Positions 21,560 through 30,315 of a stretch of 64,000 nucleotides of DNA are shown here, piece after piece. The number at the start of each line of letters is the position of its first letter. The stretch's first letter is position 1. Below the pieces are notes generated by a model. That model made no database searches, was not told the DNA's origin, and saw only the letters and a list, made by a program, of their open reading frames with translations. This DNA comes from Leptidea sinapis (Eukaryota > Arthropoda > Insecta > Lepidoptera > Pieridae): the NCBI RefSeq assembly GCF_905404315.1, contig NC_066265.1, positions 12,757,501 through 12,821,500 of the forward strand, written 5' to 3'. The position numbers and the translations under genes are program-made.

Positions 21560-22440
21560 TGAATTGCTTCTCAGACCCTGAGTCCCTAAACGTCAGTGTT
21601 CACCAAGACTGTGTGCTATTTTCAACACTGTTTCTTCTGCATATCAATGATAGATTTTCGAGTGGCTCCTTTGCACAGGAAGCCGGCTAGATTATGCGTA
21701 CCACAACGGCGCCAATTTCTGCTGTCAAGCAGTAATGTGTAAACATTACTGTTTCGGTCTGAAGGGCGCTGTAGCTAATGAAATTACTGGGCAAATGAGA
21801 CTTAACATCTTATGTCTCAAGGTGACGAGCGCATTTGTAGTGCCGCTCAGAATTTAGGGGTTTTCAAAAATCCCGAGTGGCACTGCATTGTAATGGGTAG
21901 GGCGTATCAATTACCATCAGCTGAACGTCTGTTCGTCTTGTCCTTATTTTCAAAATGCCTTGTTGTACATATTAGAGTATTGGGAACGCAGTATACACGA
22001 GTTATGCAAGTCTCTCTGGCGAGTGCCGGAAGACAATTATACTATCTTCTATGGAGTTTTTGAAGTCTTGAAAAATAAATCTTGCTCATTGTAACCCCTA
22101 AAATACTCAAGATTGCGCATTACACCTTAAAAAACATTTTCGTAAATGCCTCGTCTAATACTATACTGGGTCTTGAAATATCGAGGGATTGCCAATTCCG
22201 CGGTCATCTGGAAGCCAATATCAAATTGGCATCGATGTAACTATGGGTCATAAATAGAGTACGGCAATAATTCAAGTTGGCCCATATTCTAGCGCTCTAC
22301 AAAACGCAGGTCCATCCACTTATAGAGTATTGCCATCGTGTCTGGTCCATCCAGTATTCGGGGATGCAGTGCTCCGTGAACGACTAGATCACTTGCATAG
22401 AGACGTTCCTTTATTGTGTGTGTCTTCTATCGTACATGTA
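21560..22440 (+). pseudogene. CR1/Zenon-like LINE relic interrupted by SINE family S
   Basis: The left part (to 21657) encodes STLFLLHIND, an RT motif region. The right part (about 22140-22440) gives QFRGHLEANIKLAS and AHILALYKTQVHPLIEYC with frameshifts, matching the LINE at 44.4-44.6 kb. A family S SINE separates the halves. Confidence 0.65.
21658..21958 (+). mobile_element. SINE-like family S inside a LINE relic
   Basis: It is nearly full length, from AGTGGCTCCTTTGCACAGG to TTGTCCTTATTTTCAAAA, and is inserted into CR1-like sequence. Confidence 0.75.
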
Positions 22441-23300
22441 TTTTATTTTATTTGTGTTGCCAACAGCGTAATATAAAATAATCACTAATAATTAAATACA
22501 AAAACATAGCCAATTAAAGTCTATCACGGTTTACCTAATGGAAGGAATAGCAGTGATTATAATAATAAAGAAAAAAATGAAATATGAATAACACACAATC
22601 AGAGAAATTTATCATGGGGAGGTTTCGTAAAAGTTGTTTAACGTCTTTCGTACCTTCGATTTCCACCTTCGCAAGACACGCCACAACTCCTTAGTGCGGT
22701 TTAAAATGAACTTTCTGCCACGTAAACAAATTATAATTCGCATTTCACTTTCCGTTGGTGTACCTAGTTAATAAAAATGCGATTCCATTATTGCAGGGTA
22801 TTTCATTTTCGTGATAGGATAATTAAGGCCCTCCGCTTCTCTTCATGTCTCTAAACAGCCTCTTAGGAATAGCAAGTATATCCGCGTTTTTCAACTCTGT
22901 TAAAGGCTGTGAAAAAGGCTTCAAGTAGTACCTTACATTCATTATATGGAATTTATATTTACGAAACTAATATTCTACTTACTATAATAAAACTGTAGAG
23001 TCGACGTTTTATATTGGATATTTTTCTAAAAAACCTATTGAATAGAGAGTAGTTAAACATAAAAAAAAAATTATTAAAATTGTCTGTCTGTTTATTTTGT
23101 TCGAGTAATCTCTGGAACTACTCGACAGACTTTCAAGAAAGCCTTCGAAAATCGATGAGCGGAGAAAAAAGTTTTTTTCCATGGTGATTTTTGTTTGTGT
23201 GGTGTTCTATAAAATAGGCATTCATACAAATGTACCCTGATTTACGTTGACGAAGTAGCGGTAACAGTTAGTAATTTGGTTAAATTATTATATTATGTTA
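22440..23300. other. No feature recognised
   Basis: AT-rich noncoding sequence. A CCACTTTCCG/GAAACCTCCC-like unclassified repeat is possible, but there is no convincing frame. Confidence 0.35.
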
Positions 23301-23301
23301 C

Positions 23302-23598
23302 TAGCTGACCCAGCAAACGTTGTATTGCCGATATTAAAATCGCGATACAAAAGTAACTGTTCATCGTAGATGGGTGAAAATTTGTATTTTTTGTATTTTT
23401 TAATGTTGACTCATAATCAAACAAAATTAAAAAAAAAATGGCGTGGACCACCCTTGATATTTAGGGGGATGAAAAATAGATGTTCTCCGATTCTCAGACC
23501 TACCCAATATGCACTCAAAATTTCATGAGAATCGGTCAATCCGTTTCGAAGGAGTTTAACTAGAAACACCGCGACATGAGAATTTTATATATTAGATA
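23302..23598 (+). mobile_element. Retroposon family G (CTAGCTGACCC), copy 1
   Basis: It starts CTAGCTGACCCAGCAAACG and ends near TTTTATATATTAGAT, with ATGAGAATCGGTCAATCCG before the end. Other copies are at 31540, 34795 and 61702. Confidence 0.65.
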
Positions 23599-23622
23599 TT
23601 AACAATATGTTATGTTTTTAAA

Positions 23623-23770
23623 GTGATAACCCTCACTTCTAGGATTAATACACAAATAAAATTTGAAAAACAAAATTTTATGAACGATGTGGGATTCGAA
23701 CCCGACGACCTCCGGCGTTCCGTGCCGGTGCTCTAACCAACTGAGTATATCTATCCCGCATCGTTCACCA
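23623..23770 (-). mobile_element. tRNA-derived SINE family C, copy 1
   Basis: In reverse: GATATACTCAGTTGGTTAGA, CGCCGGAGGTCG and GGGTTCGAATCCC form a tRNA-like head. A non-tRNA tail CAAATTTTATTTGTGTATTA follows. The anticodon loop would read GGA, but the acceptor ends do not pair as a real tRNA. Confidence 0.65.
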
Positions 23771-23839
23771 GAACGGTTAGCTGTTTAGATATTTCCTTGT
23801 AATAAAAAGCACTATGTGTCTCGCGGGAAAAAGTACGAT

Positions 23840-23841
23840 GG

Positions 23842-23876
<35 letters not shown>
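23840..23876 (+). repeat. (AGT)n microsatellite
   Basis: About twelve AGT units directly upstream of the 37-bp minisatellite. Confidence 0.9.
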
Positions 23877-23908
23877 CATAGTCATAGTATCATATCATCA
23901 TACATAGT

Positions 23909-24722
23909 CCCTGCTGGGGTCTATGTCCCTCCTTTGGTACGATGTCCCTGCTTGGGTCTATGTCCCTCCTTTGGTACGATGTCCCTGGTTGGGTCTATGT
24001 CCCTCCTTTGGTACGATGTCCCTGCTGGGGTCTATGTCCCTCCTTTGGTACGATGTCCCTGCTGGGGTCTATGTCCCTCGTTTGGTACGATGTCCCTGCT
24101 TGGGTCTATGTCCCTCCTTTGATACGATGTCCCTGCTGGGGTCTATGTCCCTCCTTTGGTACGATGTCCCTGCTGGGGTCTATGTCCCTCCTTTGGTACG
24201 ATGTCCCTGCTTGGGTCTATGTCCCTCCTTTGGTACGATGTCCCTGCTTGGGTCTATGTCCCTCCTTTGGTACGATGTCTCTGCTTGGGTCTATGTCCCT
24301 CCTTTGGTACGATGTCTCTGCTTGGGTCTATGTCCCTCCTTTGGTACGATGTCTCTGCTTGGGTCTATGTCCCTCCTTTGGTACGATGTCTCTGCTTGGG
24401 TCTATGTCCCTCCTTTGGTACGATGTCCTGCTGGGGTCTATGTCCCTCCTTTGGTACGATGTCCCTGCTTGGGTCTATGTCCCTCCTTTGGTACGATGTC
24501 CCTGCTTGGGTCTATGTCCCTCCTTTGGTACGATGTCCCTGCTTGGGTCTATGTCCCTCCTTTGGTACGATGTCTCTGCTTGGGTCTATGTCCCTCCTTT
24601 GGTACGATGTCTCTGCTTGGGTCTATGTCCCTCCTTTGGTACGATGTCCTGCTGGGGTCTATGTCCCTCCTTTGGTACGATGTCCCTGCTTGGGTCTATG
24701 TCCCTCCTTTGGTACGTTGTCC
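23909..24722 (+). repeat. 37-bp minisatellite, about 22 units
   Basis: The unit runs CCCTGCTTGGGTCTATGTCC then CTCCTTTGGTACGATGT. Variants alternate GCTGGGG/GCTTGGG and CCCTG/TCTCTG, and two units near 24426 and 24646 are one base short. The plus strand has no stop in any frame, so three overlapping long ORFs (up to 311 codons) appear with periodic peptides such as LWYDVPAWVYVPPLVRC. These are a product of the repeat unit, not evidence of a gene. Confidence 0.95.
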
Positions 24723-24859
24723 CTCGCATTCGCATTGTGCCTCCATAGTACACCTTCGTATGAATCCCAAATACTCTTCACTCGTTGAGTTATGTTTTTT
24801 TTGTATTGTTTGTTTTCTATTGTTGTCCTATTTACTTCATCATTACCATAGATTTTGAA

Positions 24860-25630
24860 AGCTGTACTTGTTGCGATTTAACCGAGAAACTTTATAGTAT
24901 ATATAGTACATTGGATACCTTACCTATAGTCTTGCCATAAGTTCTGTTACAAGTCAAAAGGCGTAATATAATCTTTAAAAAATTGGCAGTTGTAGAGACT
25001 GCCAATAGAAGTTTATAGAAGAACTTTTAGTATTAAAATTTCAAATTTCATAATGTTTTACAAATAATAAATTATTAATTTTAATTTATTTTCAATTATA
25101 TATAAATCAAACAAACACTACTTTAACAATGCACAGTATATACACATTTAACTTTTCAATAAATCCATTCATTTTCACTTATAAGATATAGACAGCACTA
25201 ATGTTGCACAATACGTCAGCTGTATAGCAACAGATATACTGCTATAAGCATTTCGGTGACGCGAAGTCACGAGCACCCATCCAAAATGTGTCTAACTGTA
25301 TATATTAATATTAATTTTTTTAATTATTTATTTATCGCTTGCGCAAGTCATGAGCATGTCGGTGACCCATAAGATTCCACTACCAAAAAGTGCTCAACGC
25401 GACTAAGGAAGTTTTCAATAATAAAACTTCAATAATAAAACTCAAATGTATTTATTTATTGAAACGAAGGTTTTATTGAACGCAAATAACGCGTTCCGAA
25501 TTTGAATTCAAAAACAAAAAAAAAATTAGTTGTAACAATATTTAACTACGGAGCTCCAGGATTGATCCTCGACCGCCATGTACTAGTGTGTTTTTTTAAT
25601 TCATATGTACGTTTAATTGAAGCTTTATAA
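24860..25630. other. AT-rich stretch with a dispersed repeat
   Basis: About 25145-25275 (ATACGTCAGCTGTATAGC, AAGCATTTCGGTGACGCG) reappears inverted at about 54190-54310. No coding frame is seen. Confidence 0.45.
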
Positions 25631-25748
25631 GGTCTGCAATGCTCTTGTGATACCTCTGGTGTTCCAAAAGAGTATAGTTGGGCCACACATTACATACCAT
25701 CAGGTGACGCGTTTGCTTGTTTGTCCTTCTCTTTCAAAAAAAAAAAAT
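25630..25748 (+). mobile_element. CR1-like LINE 3' tip
   Basis: CTCTTGTGATACCTCTGGTG and ACCATCAGGTGACGCG with a trailing A-run match the 3' ends at 19.2, 37.9 and 62.9 kb. Confidence 0.55.
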
Positions 25749-25766
25749 TGCCAGATTAGTTATTTA

Positions 25767-25904
25767 CCCCCTTATTCATAATGGTCCACTAACTTTAAAC
25801 AGCCGCCAAGGAGTGTTTTTTCTCATTCTGACTTAGGTCAATAGAAGAAGACAGAGTGAGAATTAGCAATGCTTTAAGCTAGCAGACTATTATGAATAAG
25901 GGGG
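25767..25904 (+). mobile_element. MITE family P, copy 1
   Basis: A 138-bp element whose ends CCCCCTTATTCATAATGGTC and GACTATTATGAATAAGGGGG are inverted. The body has GACTTAGGTCAATAGAAGAA. Confidence 0.85.
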
Positions 25905-25905
25905 C

Positions 25906-26570
25906 TAATCATAATATATGTGTACTTACTTATTTTCATATCTAGAAAAAATATAGAGAAAAAAAGTCTAAAACAAACCAAGATATGCAAAAGCACAAAC
26001 GTTTCTAACAGTTTGAATGGAATTTAATTAATGGAAGAGTTTTTGAGTAAGAAATACTGATCAAGTTATGTTTCATGTTTAGGAAAACTTGTTTTTCCTA
26101 GAGTCTCCATGCATTATTGAAATATAATGTTGATGATTTCATAATTTTGTTTGTTTAACACGAGTAAAATACTTTTTATTTTACGCCTGTGATATTTACT
26201 GAAATGTTACTTTAATTGTTTCGAGAAGTTAAAATTGTTTCTTTATACCGTCGTTTCGAAAATTTGTCAATCTGTGTGGTCACTGATACAGCTGACAAAT
26301 AATATAAATTATAAACATCCCATTAAAAACTTACGTGAAAATTAAAATCGCATTTAAAAGTATTTTCTTAATGTATTTTATTGCTTGTTTTGCACAATTT
26401 GATAGTAAGATCTCCTTGGTATTAGTCGTAATCTACCGCTAATATACGCAATAGGTACTTCCTCTGTCGTCAAATGCGTCCGCATCGCCGTTATAACCTA
26501 TGTTTAACATTTAGCAAGCAACAACATACAGGGTGTTCAAAAGATAATTTTAACGGTTAGGTTTAAAGAT
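25906..26570. other. No feature recognised
   Basis: AT-rich noncoding sequence downstream of the deformylase-like frame; no tRNA or exon is seen. Confidence 0.4.
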
Positions 26571-26571
26571 A

Positions 26572-26577
26572 TTTATT
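26572..26577 (-). promoter_or_regulatory. Poly(A) signal for the deformylase-like frame
   Basis: AATAAA on the minus strand, about 80 nt past the stop codon. Confidence 0.5.
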
Positions 26578-26655
26578 TCTCATTAAAAACATAATATTGT
26601 CACTTACTATGATGATTAAAATGATGTAATAGAATAGAATGTTTTCTTCATCATA

Positions 26656-27147
26656 TTAGTCCGGTGTAAAAGGTATAACAATTTTCCCATTACTAATGTT
26701 GACCTCTTCCCAGCATACACATTGGAAAGTTCTTCTGTCCATTATGTCAATATATAGTTTTCCATCCAGATCCATCTCATGTTGAGCTATCCTGGCTGGC
26801 CAGCCTCGGTATATCTGGGAGACTGGTTGACCATCTTTATTATACCCTGTGATTTCAACTTCCATAAACCGTGGCACATCTCCTGAGAAGGCTCTAACAC
26901 TTTCACAGCTCTCTGTGTGGATTACTTTTTGGTAATCTACAATTTTCAGCTTAGGGTTTACATAAATAGCTAGAGGGACTTCGTACATGCATCTATTATT
27001 GATCACCTCTACTGGTTCTCTATTTATCTGTTGAGCAGTATGTCGCATTACAAAAATTCCTTCATTAATCCCTACTTGTGGCGCAGACATTCCAACGCTT
27101 CCATACCTATTTAGTACCAGAACAAGTAATAATTTATCCGCCGTTCT
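26656..27147 (-). CDS. Peptide deformylase-like protein with altered active site, 5' incomplete
   Basis: Peptide deformylases remove the formyl group from initiator methionine; eukaryotic forms act in mitochondria or plastids. From the first Met (27090) the frame gives 144 aa. It stays open upstream to a TAA just beyond 27147, adding LNRYGSVG before the MSAPQVGI motif. Motif 1 (GxGxAAPQ-type) is kept as GMSAPQVG. Motif 2 (EGCLS) is ESCES at residues 60-64, keeping the Cys ligand. Motif 3 (HExxH) reads QHEMD-LDG at 103-110, so the second metal-binding His is absent by one codon. The family's N-terminal 60 or so residues are not found upstream, where a LINE tail lies. No internal stop is present. 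It may be a truncated copy drifting to pseudogene or a catalytically dead paralogue. Confidence 0.75.
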   Translation of the reverse strand, partial: RTADKLLLVLVLNRYGSVGMSAPQVGINEGIFVMRHTAQQINREPVEVINNRCMYEVPLAIYVNPKLKIVDYQKVIHTESCESVRAFSGDVPRFMEVEITGYNKDGQPVSQIYRGWPARIAQHEMDLDGKLYIDIMDRRTFQCVCWEEVNISNGKIVIPFTPD

Positions 27148-27224
27148 TTACATGTTCAGTACATACATATACATTATAGTACTTATTCTTCTTCACAAAA
27201 TTTATGATTACACACTTTTACAGG

Positions 27225-27425
27225 TCACTGTCACATAACAAACAATTTCAGACATGTGTTTTATAAAAACTTTGAAACAATATAGTCTGATAACTCACGT
27301 TTAAATGTTTTTAACGACTTAATCTTTTTGAGAGATGAAGGTAGACTATTAAAAAAATGTACGCCCTGGTAAATAAACATACGGTTGACAGATGAATCTA
27401 TGATTATAACTTATGAGGCGAATAA
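27225..27425 (-). mobile_element. LINE C-terminal/3' fragment
   Basis: The reverse frame reads NRMFIYQGVHFFNSLPSSLK, a typical end of a non-LTR polyprotein. It sits immediately upstream of the deformylase-like frame. Confidence 0.6.
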
Positions 27426-27733
27426 ATAGAAGTAATAATATATCGTTAGCTAACTATTGACTAACTACATACATGCATTAATGTAATTAAAGTTAAAATT
27501 TCATAAAATAATGTTATTCTACGTTTTGTTTTCCTAATCAACTTCAGTATAAAACAAGATACATCGTTCATACTATTAAGCTAATGCCAGAACTCGCGAA
27601 AATCCTAATCTTTATAGTGAATTATCAAAGAAAACCTAAAGTTTGGTGCTAACCTTCGATATACAAGACATGCCAAAATGCTTGCTGATCCCGATACGCA
27701 GAGGAAACGTATAGAAATATCCATTTAACTATA

Positions 27734-28100
27734 AATGAAGAAGTCGTGGTCACTCAGAGCGCAAAGGAGAGGGTTATGTTTGGAGTCTCCCTGCGAGATC
27801 GAATCGGAAATGAGGAGATCCGTAGGAGAACCAAAGTCACTGACATAACCCGTTACGAAACTGAAGTGGCAATGGGCAGGGCACATAGTTCGACGGGCAG
27901 ATGGCCACTAGAGCAGTAAGCCCTCGAATGGCGACCACGTACCGAAGGACGCTGTGTTGGTAGGCCCCCTTAAGATGACCGATGATCTGACCAAGATCGC
28001 CGGAATATATTGGATGAGGGCAGCGCAGGATGGATCGTCATGTCAATCTTTGAGGGAGGCCTTTGTCCTGTGGACATCTTCCGATTGAGATGAATAAGAT
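27734..28100 (+). pseudogene. RTE-type LINE C-terminal fragment
   Basis: TGCGAGATCGAATCGGAAATGAGGAG-type sequence matches the RTE tail at 20325-20655, with several indels and a TGATGATAATGATGA-like end. Confidence 0.75.
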
Positions 28101-28109
28101 GATAATGAT

Positions 28110-28850
28110 GAACTACAAATGTAACGCTACCAAGCAAAATGACAAATTGAAAACTAATAGGTCAGAAAAGTAGAAGGTACTTATCATCCTGTGTTAGTCA
28201 TGGACGTGTATTCAAGGAGTCACACAGTAGTTACTTCATCTTTGTGAAAAAGTGTATCGAAAGACTTTTTAGTATCGCGTTATGAAACCTCTTAGCAATA
28301 CAATTTTTAAAAGTGCTTCTTGGACTCTCCAGCAAGACTGTGCACCCGGTAAAATGCCATGATCTACTCATGCTTAGCAATATTTTTATTTTTTAACAAA
28401 GTAGTCACAAGTTCTCGTACAACTCTGAAAGAGCGGCGATATCACAGCATGAATCTATCATAAATCAGGTTTATTGTTTAAGATATATATAAGAGATGCT
28501 TGTTTAACTAGCAAACCGTAATATATAAACCGCAGAATGATACTACAGTAAACACAAGTAGATATAGCTTCTCCAGTGGCCGCGCCGGGTTTGTTGCCAA
28601 AACAGTTCAGCAGCTGGTGGCTTCTGCGCGTGCGCGGGACGTGTTGTCATATCAGACGTTAACCTCGCCTTACTTCTGTTTTTAAACACATACCGTTTTT
28701 TTATTTTTCGTTCTAAATGTCATAGAGGCTGACCTGGTAACCTATTGCGATACAGGACTTTGACTTCCATCTAGATATTCAAACTTGAAACCAACGATCC
28801 GGACTTTATTAAGACCTGAAGACAGTCCCTCGTCTAGCCTAGATCTGACC
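28110..28850. other. Unassigned; includes a GC-rich patch
   Basis: Mostly featureless. About 28572-28650 is GC-rich (GGCCGCGCCGGG, GCGCGTGCGCGGGACG), but I could not show a reading frame, promoter or exon. Confidence 0.3.
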
Positions 28851-28859
28851 CCTTGGACT

Positions 28860-28990
28860 TCAAATTATGGTCGGTTTTAGACATGGTCTGCGCTAAGGCA
28901 TACGTCGACATCGTTTCTTTTATGACCAATTGGTGCGAGGCACCCACCGGACTGTCCAATTGTCCGGCCTTACTAAATCCGACCATGTGT
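28860..28990. mobile_element. Diverged relative of the 2957 MITE
   Basis: The end CTTACTAAATCCGACCATG matches the outer end of 2957-3152, and TGGTCGGTTTTAGACATGG may be its inverted partner. Confidence 0.35.
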
Positions 28991-29463
28991 TTAGTCTATT
29001 AGTTTAACCAATCAATGAATGACCAAACCACCTCAACATTTTCTTTGCAATACTGTCTATAACGTTATCCTTAACTCATAATATGTTAAACTTAACATCA
29101 CTTCTAATTACATAAGTACCTAATTTATTAATGAAAAATTATTAGATTATTATTGTATTTAAAATAAGAAGTTTTACATGAGTCATCAACTATCATTAAA
29201 TGAGGTTCATGCACGTCCGTACATTTATGAAACAAATAAATGTGTATGTATTTATGTACTTATTTGGCATGGCAAAGCAAAAGGAACTTCAAAACGTTCA
29301 AATCACATGATGCATTACTTATCTGGACTCGTCTTATCGCAACAATATGGCCGCAGCATAAAGAGTAAAAACTCTTTTGGAAACAAAACTCTGTAATACT
29401 CTAACATCTTGTTTTATATTGACGTCATTTAAGATATAAATATCTTCAAAACAGATGATTTTA

Positions 29464-29670
29464 CCAGCCTAGCGAAACTCTAGAAAACAACGATTTACTC
29501 GATTGTATAAAACGTGCCAGTCATTGATAAATTGAGAGATGACGGCTATAATCTTGTTAAAAACGGAGATAGGCGATATCCACTACTTTTTAAGCAACTG
29601 TTCGCTTTCTTAGCCAGATTATACTTCGTCACCAATCGCCATACTGCACGTTTCTTACGAAACTGAATAT
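29464..29670. mobile_element. GCCTAGCG repeat, copy 3
   Basis: CAGCCTAGCGAAACTCTAG, AGAGATGACGGCTATAATC and CAACTGTTCGCTTTCTTAG run parallel to 9191-9422. Confidence 0.55.
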
Positions 29671-29689
29671 AAATTTTTACTCAGGCAGT

Positions 29690-30240
29690 CCCGTCTCTTT
29701 TTACGTAGTATTTACATCCTCTTTGGTTTTATTTCTTTAGAGTACTGGTAACAAGACCTCACCTGAAACCAGAATACAATAAATGAAAAATATTTAAATA
29801 TTTTTTACAAGAAAAACCGCCCTTAGGTTTATGTACAAAAAAAACCTTAATCTTTGCGAAATAAATAACTTGAATACAGATTACAGTCACTTTAATAGTT
29901 AGTTTTCGTTTCATCACATCATAAAAGAGCACTCTCATTTATTGTCCAAAACGTGCCATAATAAGTATAAAAAATTAAAAATACATCCTGTATATGACAT
30001 AGGATTGATTATTGCTATAAGTAACCCAATGTCGTATTTCACATGACAATCAATGTTGAACCATCATATATAGTAATTCGAAAACCTCAACAACAACATA
30101 AAAATTAACAACACAAATATTAAATTAAATAAATTTACACGAAAGTGCACAATTCTGTTAATAATTAAAATAATCACTATAATTACTGATTATTGAATAA
30201 ACTTTTAGTGATAATGACTTAAAGCTAAGAAGTAATGATG
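29690..30240. other. Upstream region of the secreted-protein gene
   Basis: AT-rich and without coding frames. I see no defined regulatory motif beyond the core promoter listed next. Confidence 0.35.
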
Positions 30241-30246
30241 CATTAA

Positions 30247-30289
30247 TATATATTAAATAAAAACGGGATATATTGTTTAGTATTCATTC
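30247..30289 (+). promoter_or_regulatory. Candidate core promoter (TATA and initiator)
   Basis: TATATATTAAA (30247-30257) lies about 30-38 bp before an arthropod-type initiator TCATTC (30284-30289, +1 near 30286). The start codon follows at 30316, giving a 30-nt 5' leader. The spacing is canonical; function is inferred. Confidence 0.5.
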
Positions 30290-30315
30290 GTTATTTAGAT
30301 GTTACAGAAGCAGTG

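Noticed and set aside
23680..23765. tRNA-Ser gene on the minus strand
   Set aside because: The tRNA-like head continues into a repeat body, the acceptor ends do not pair, and a related copy lies at 50750-50945, so it is a SINE.
23814..24858. Three long overlapping ORFs (up to 311 codons)
   Set aside because: They arise from a stop-free 37-bp tandem repeat read in three frames; peptide periodicity equals the unit length and no splice or promoter context supports a gene.
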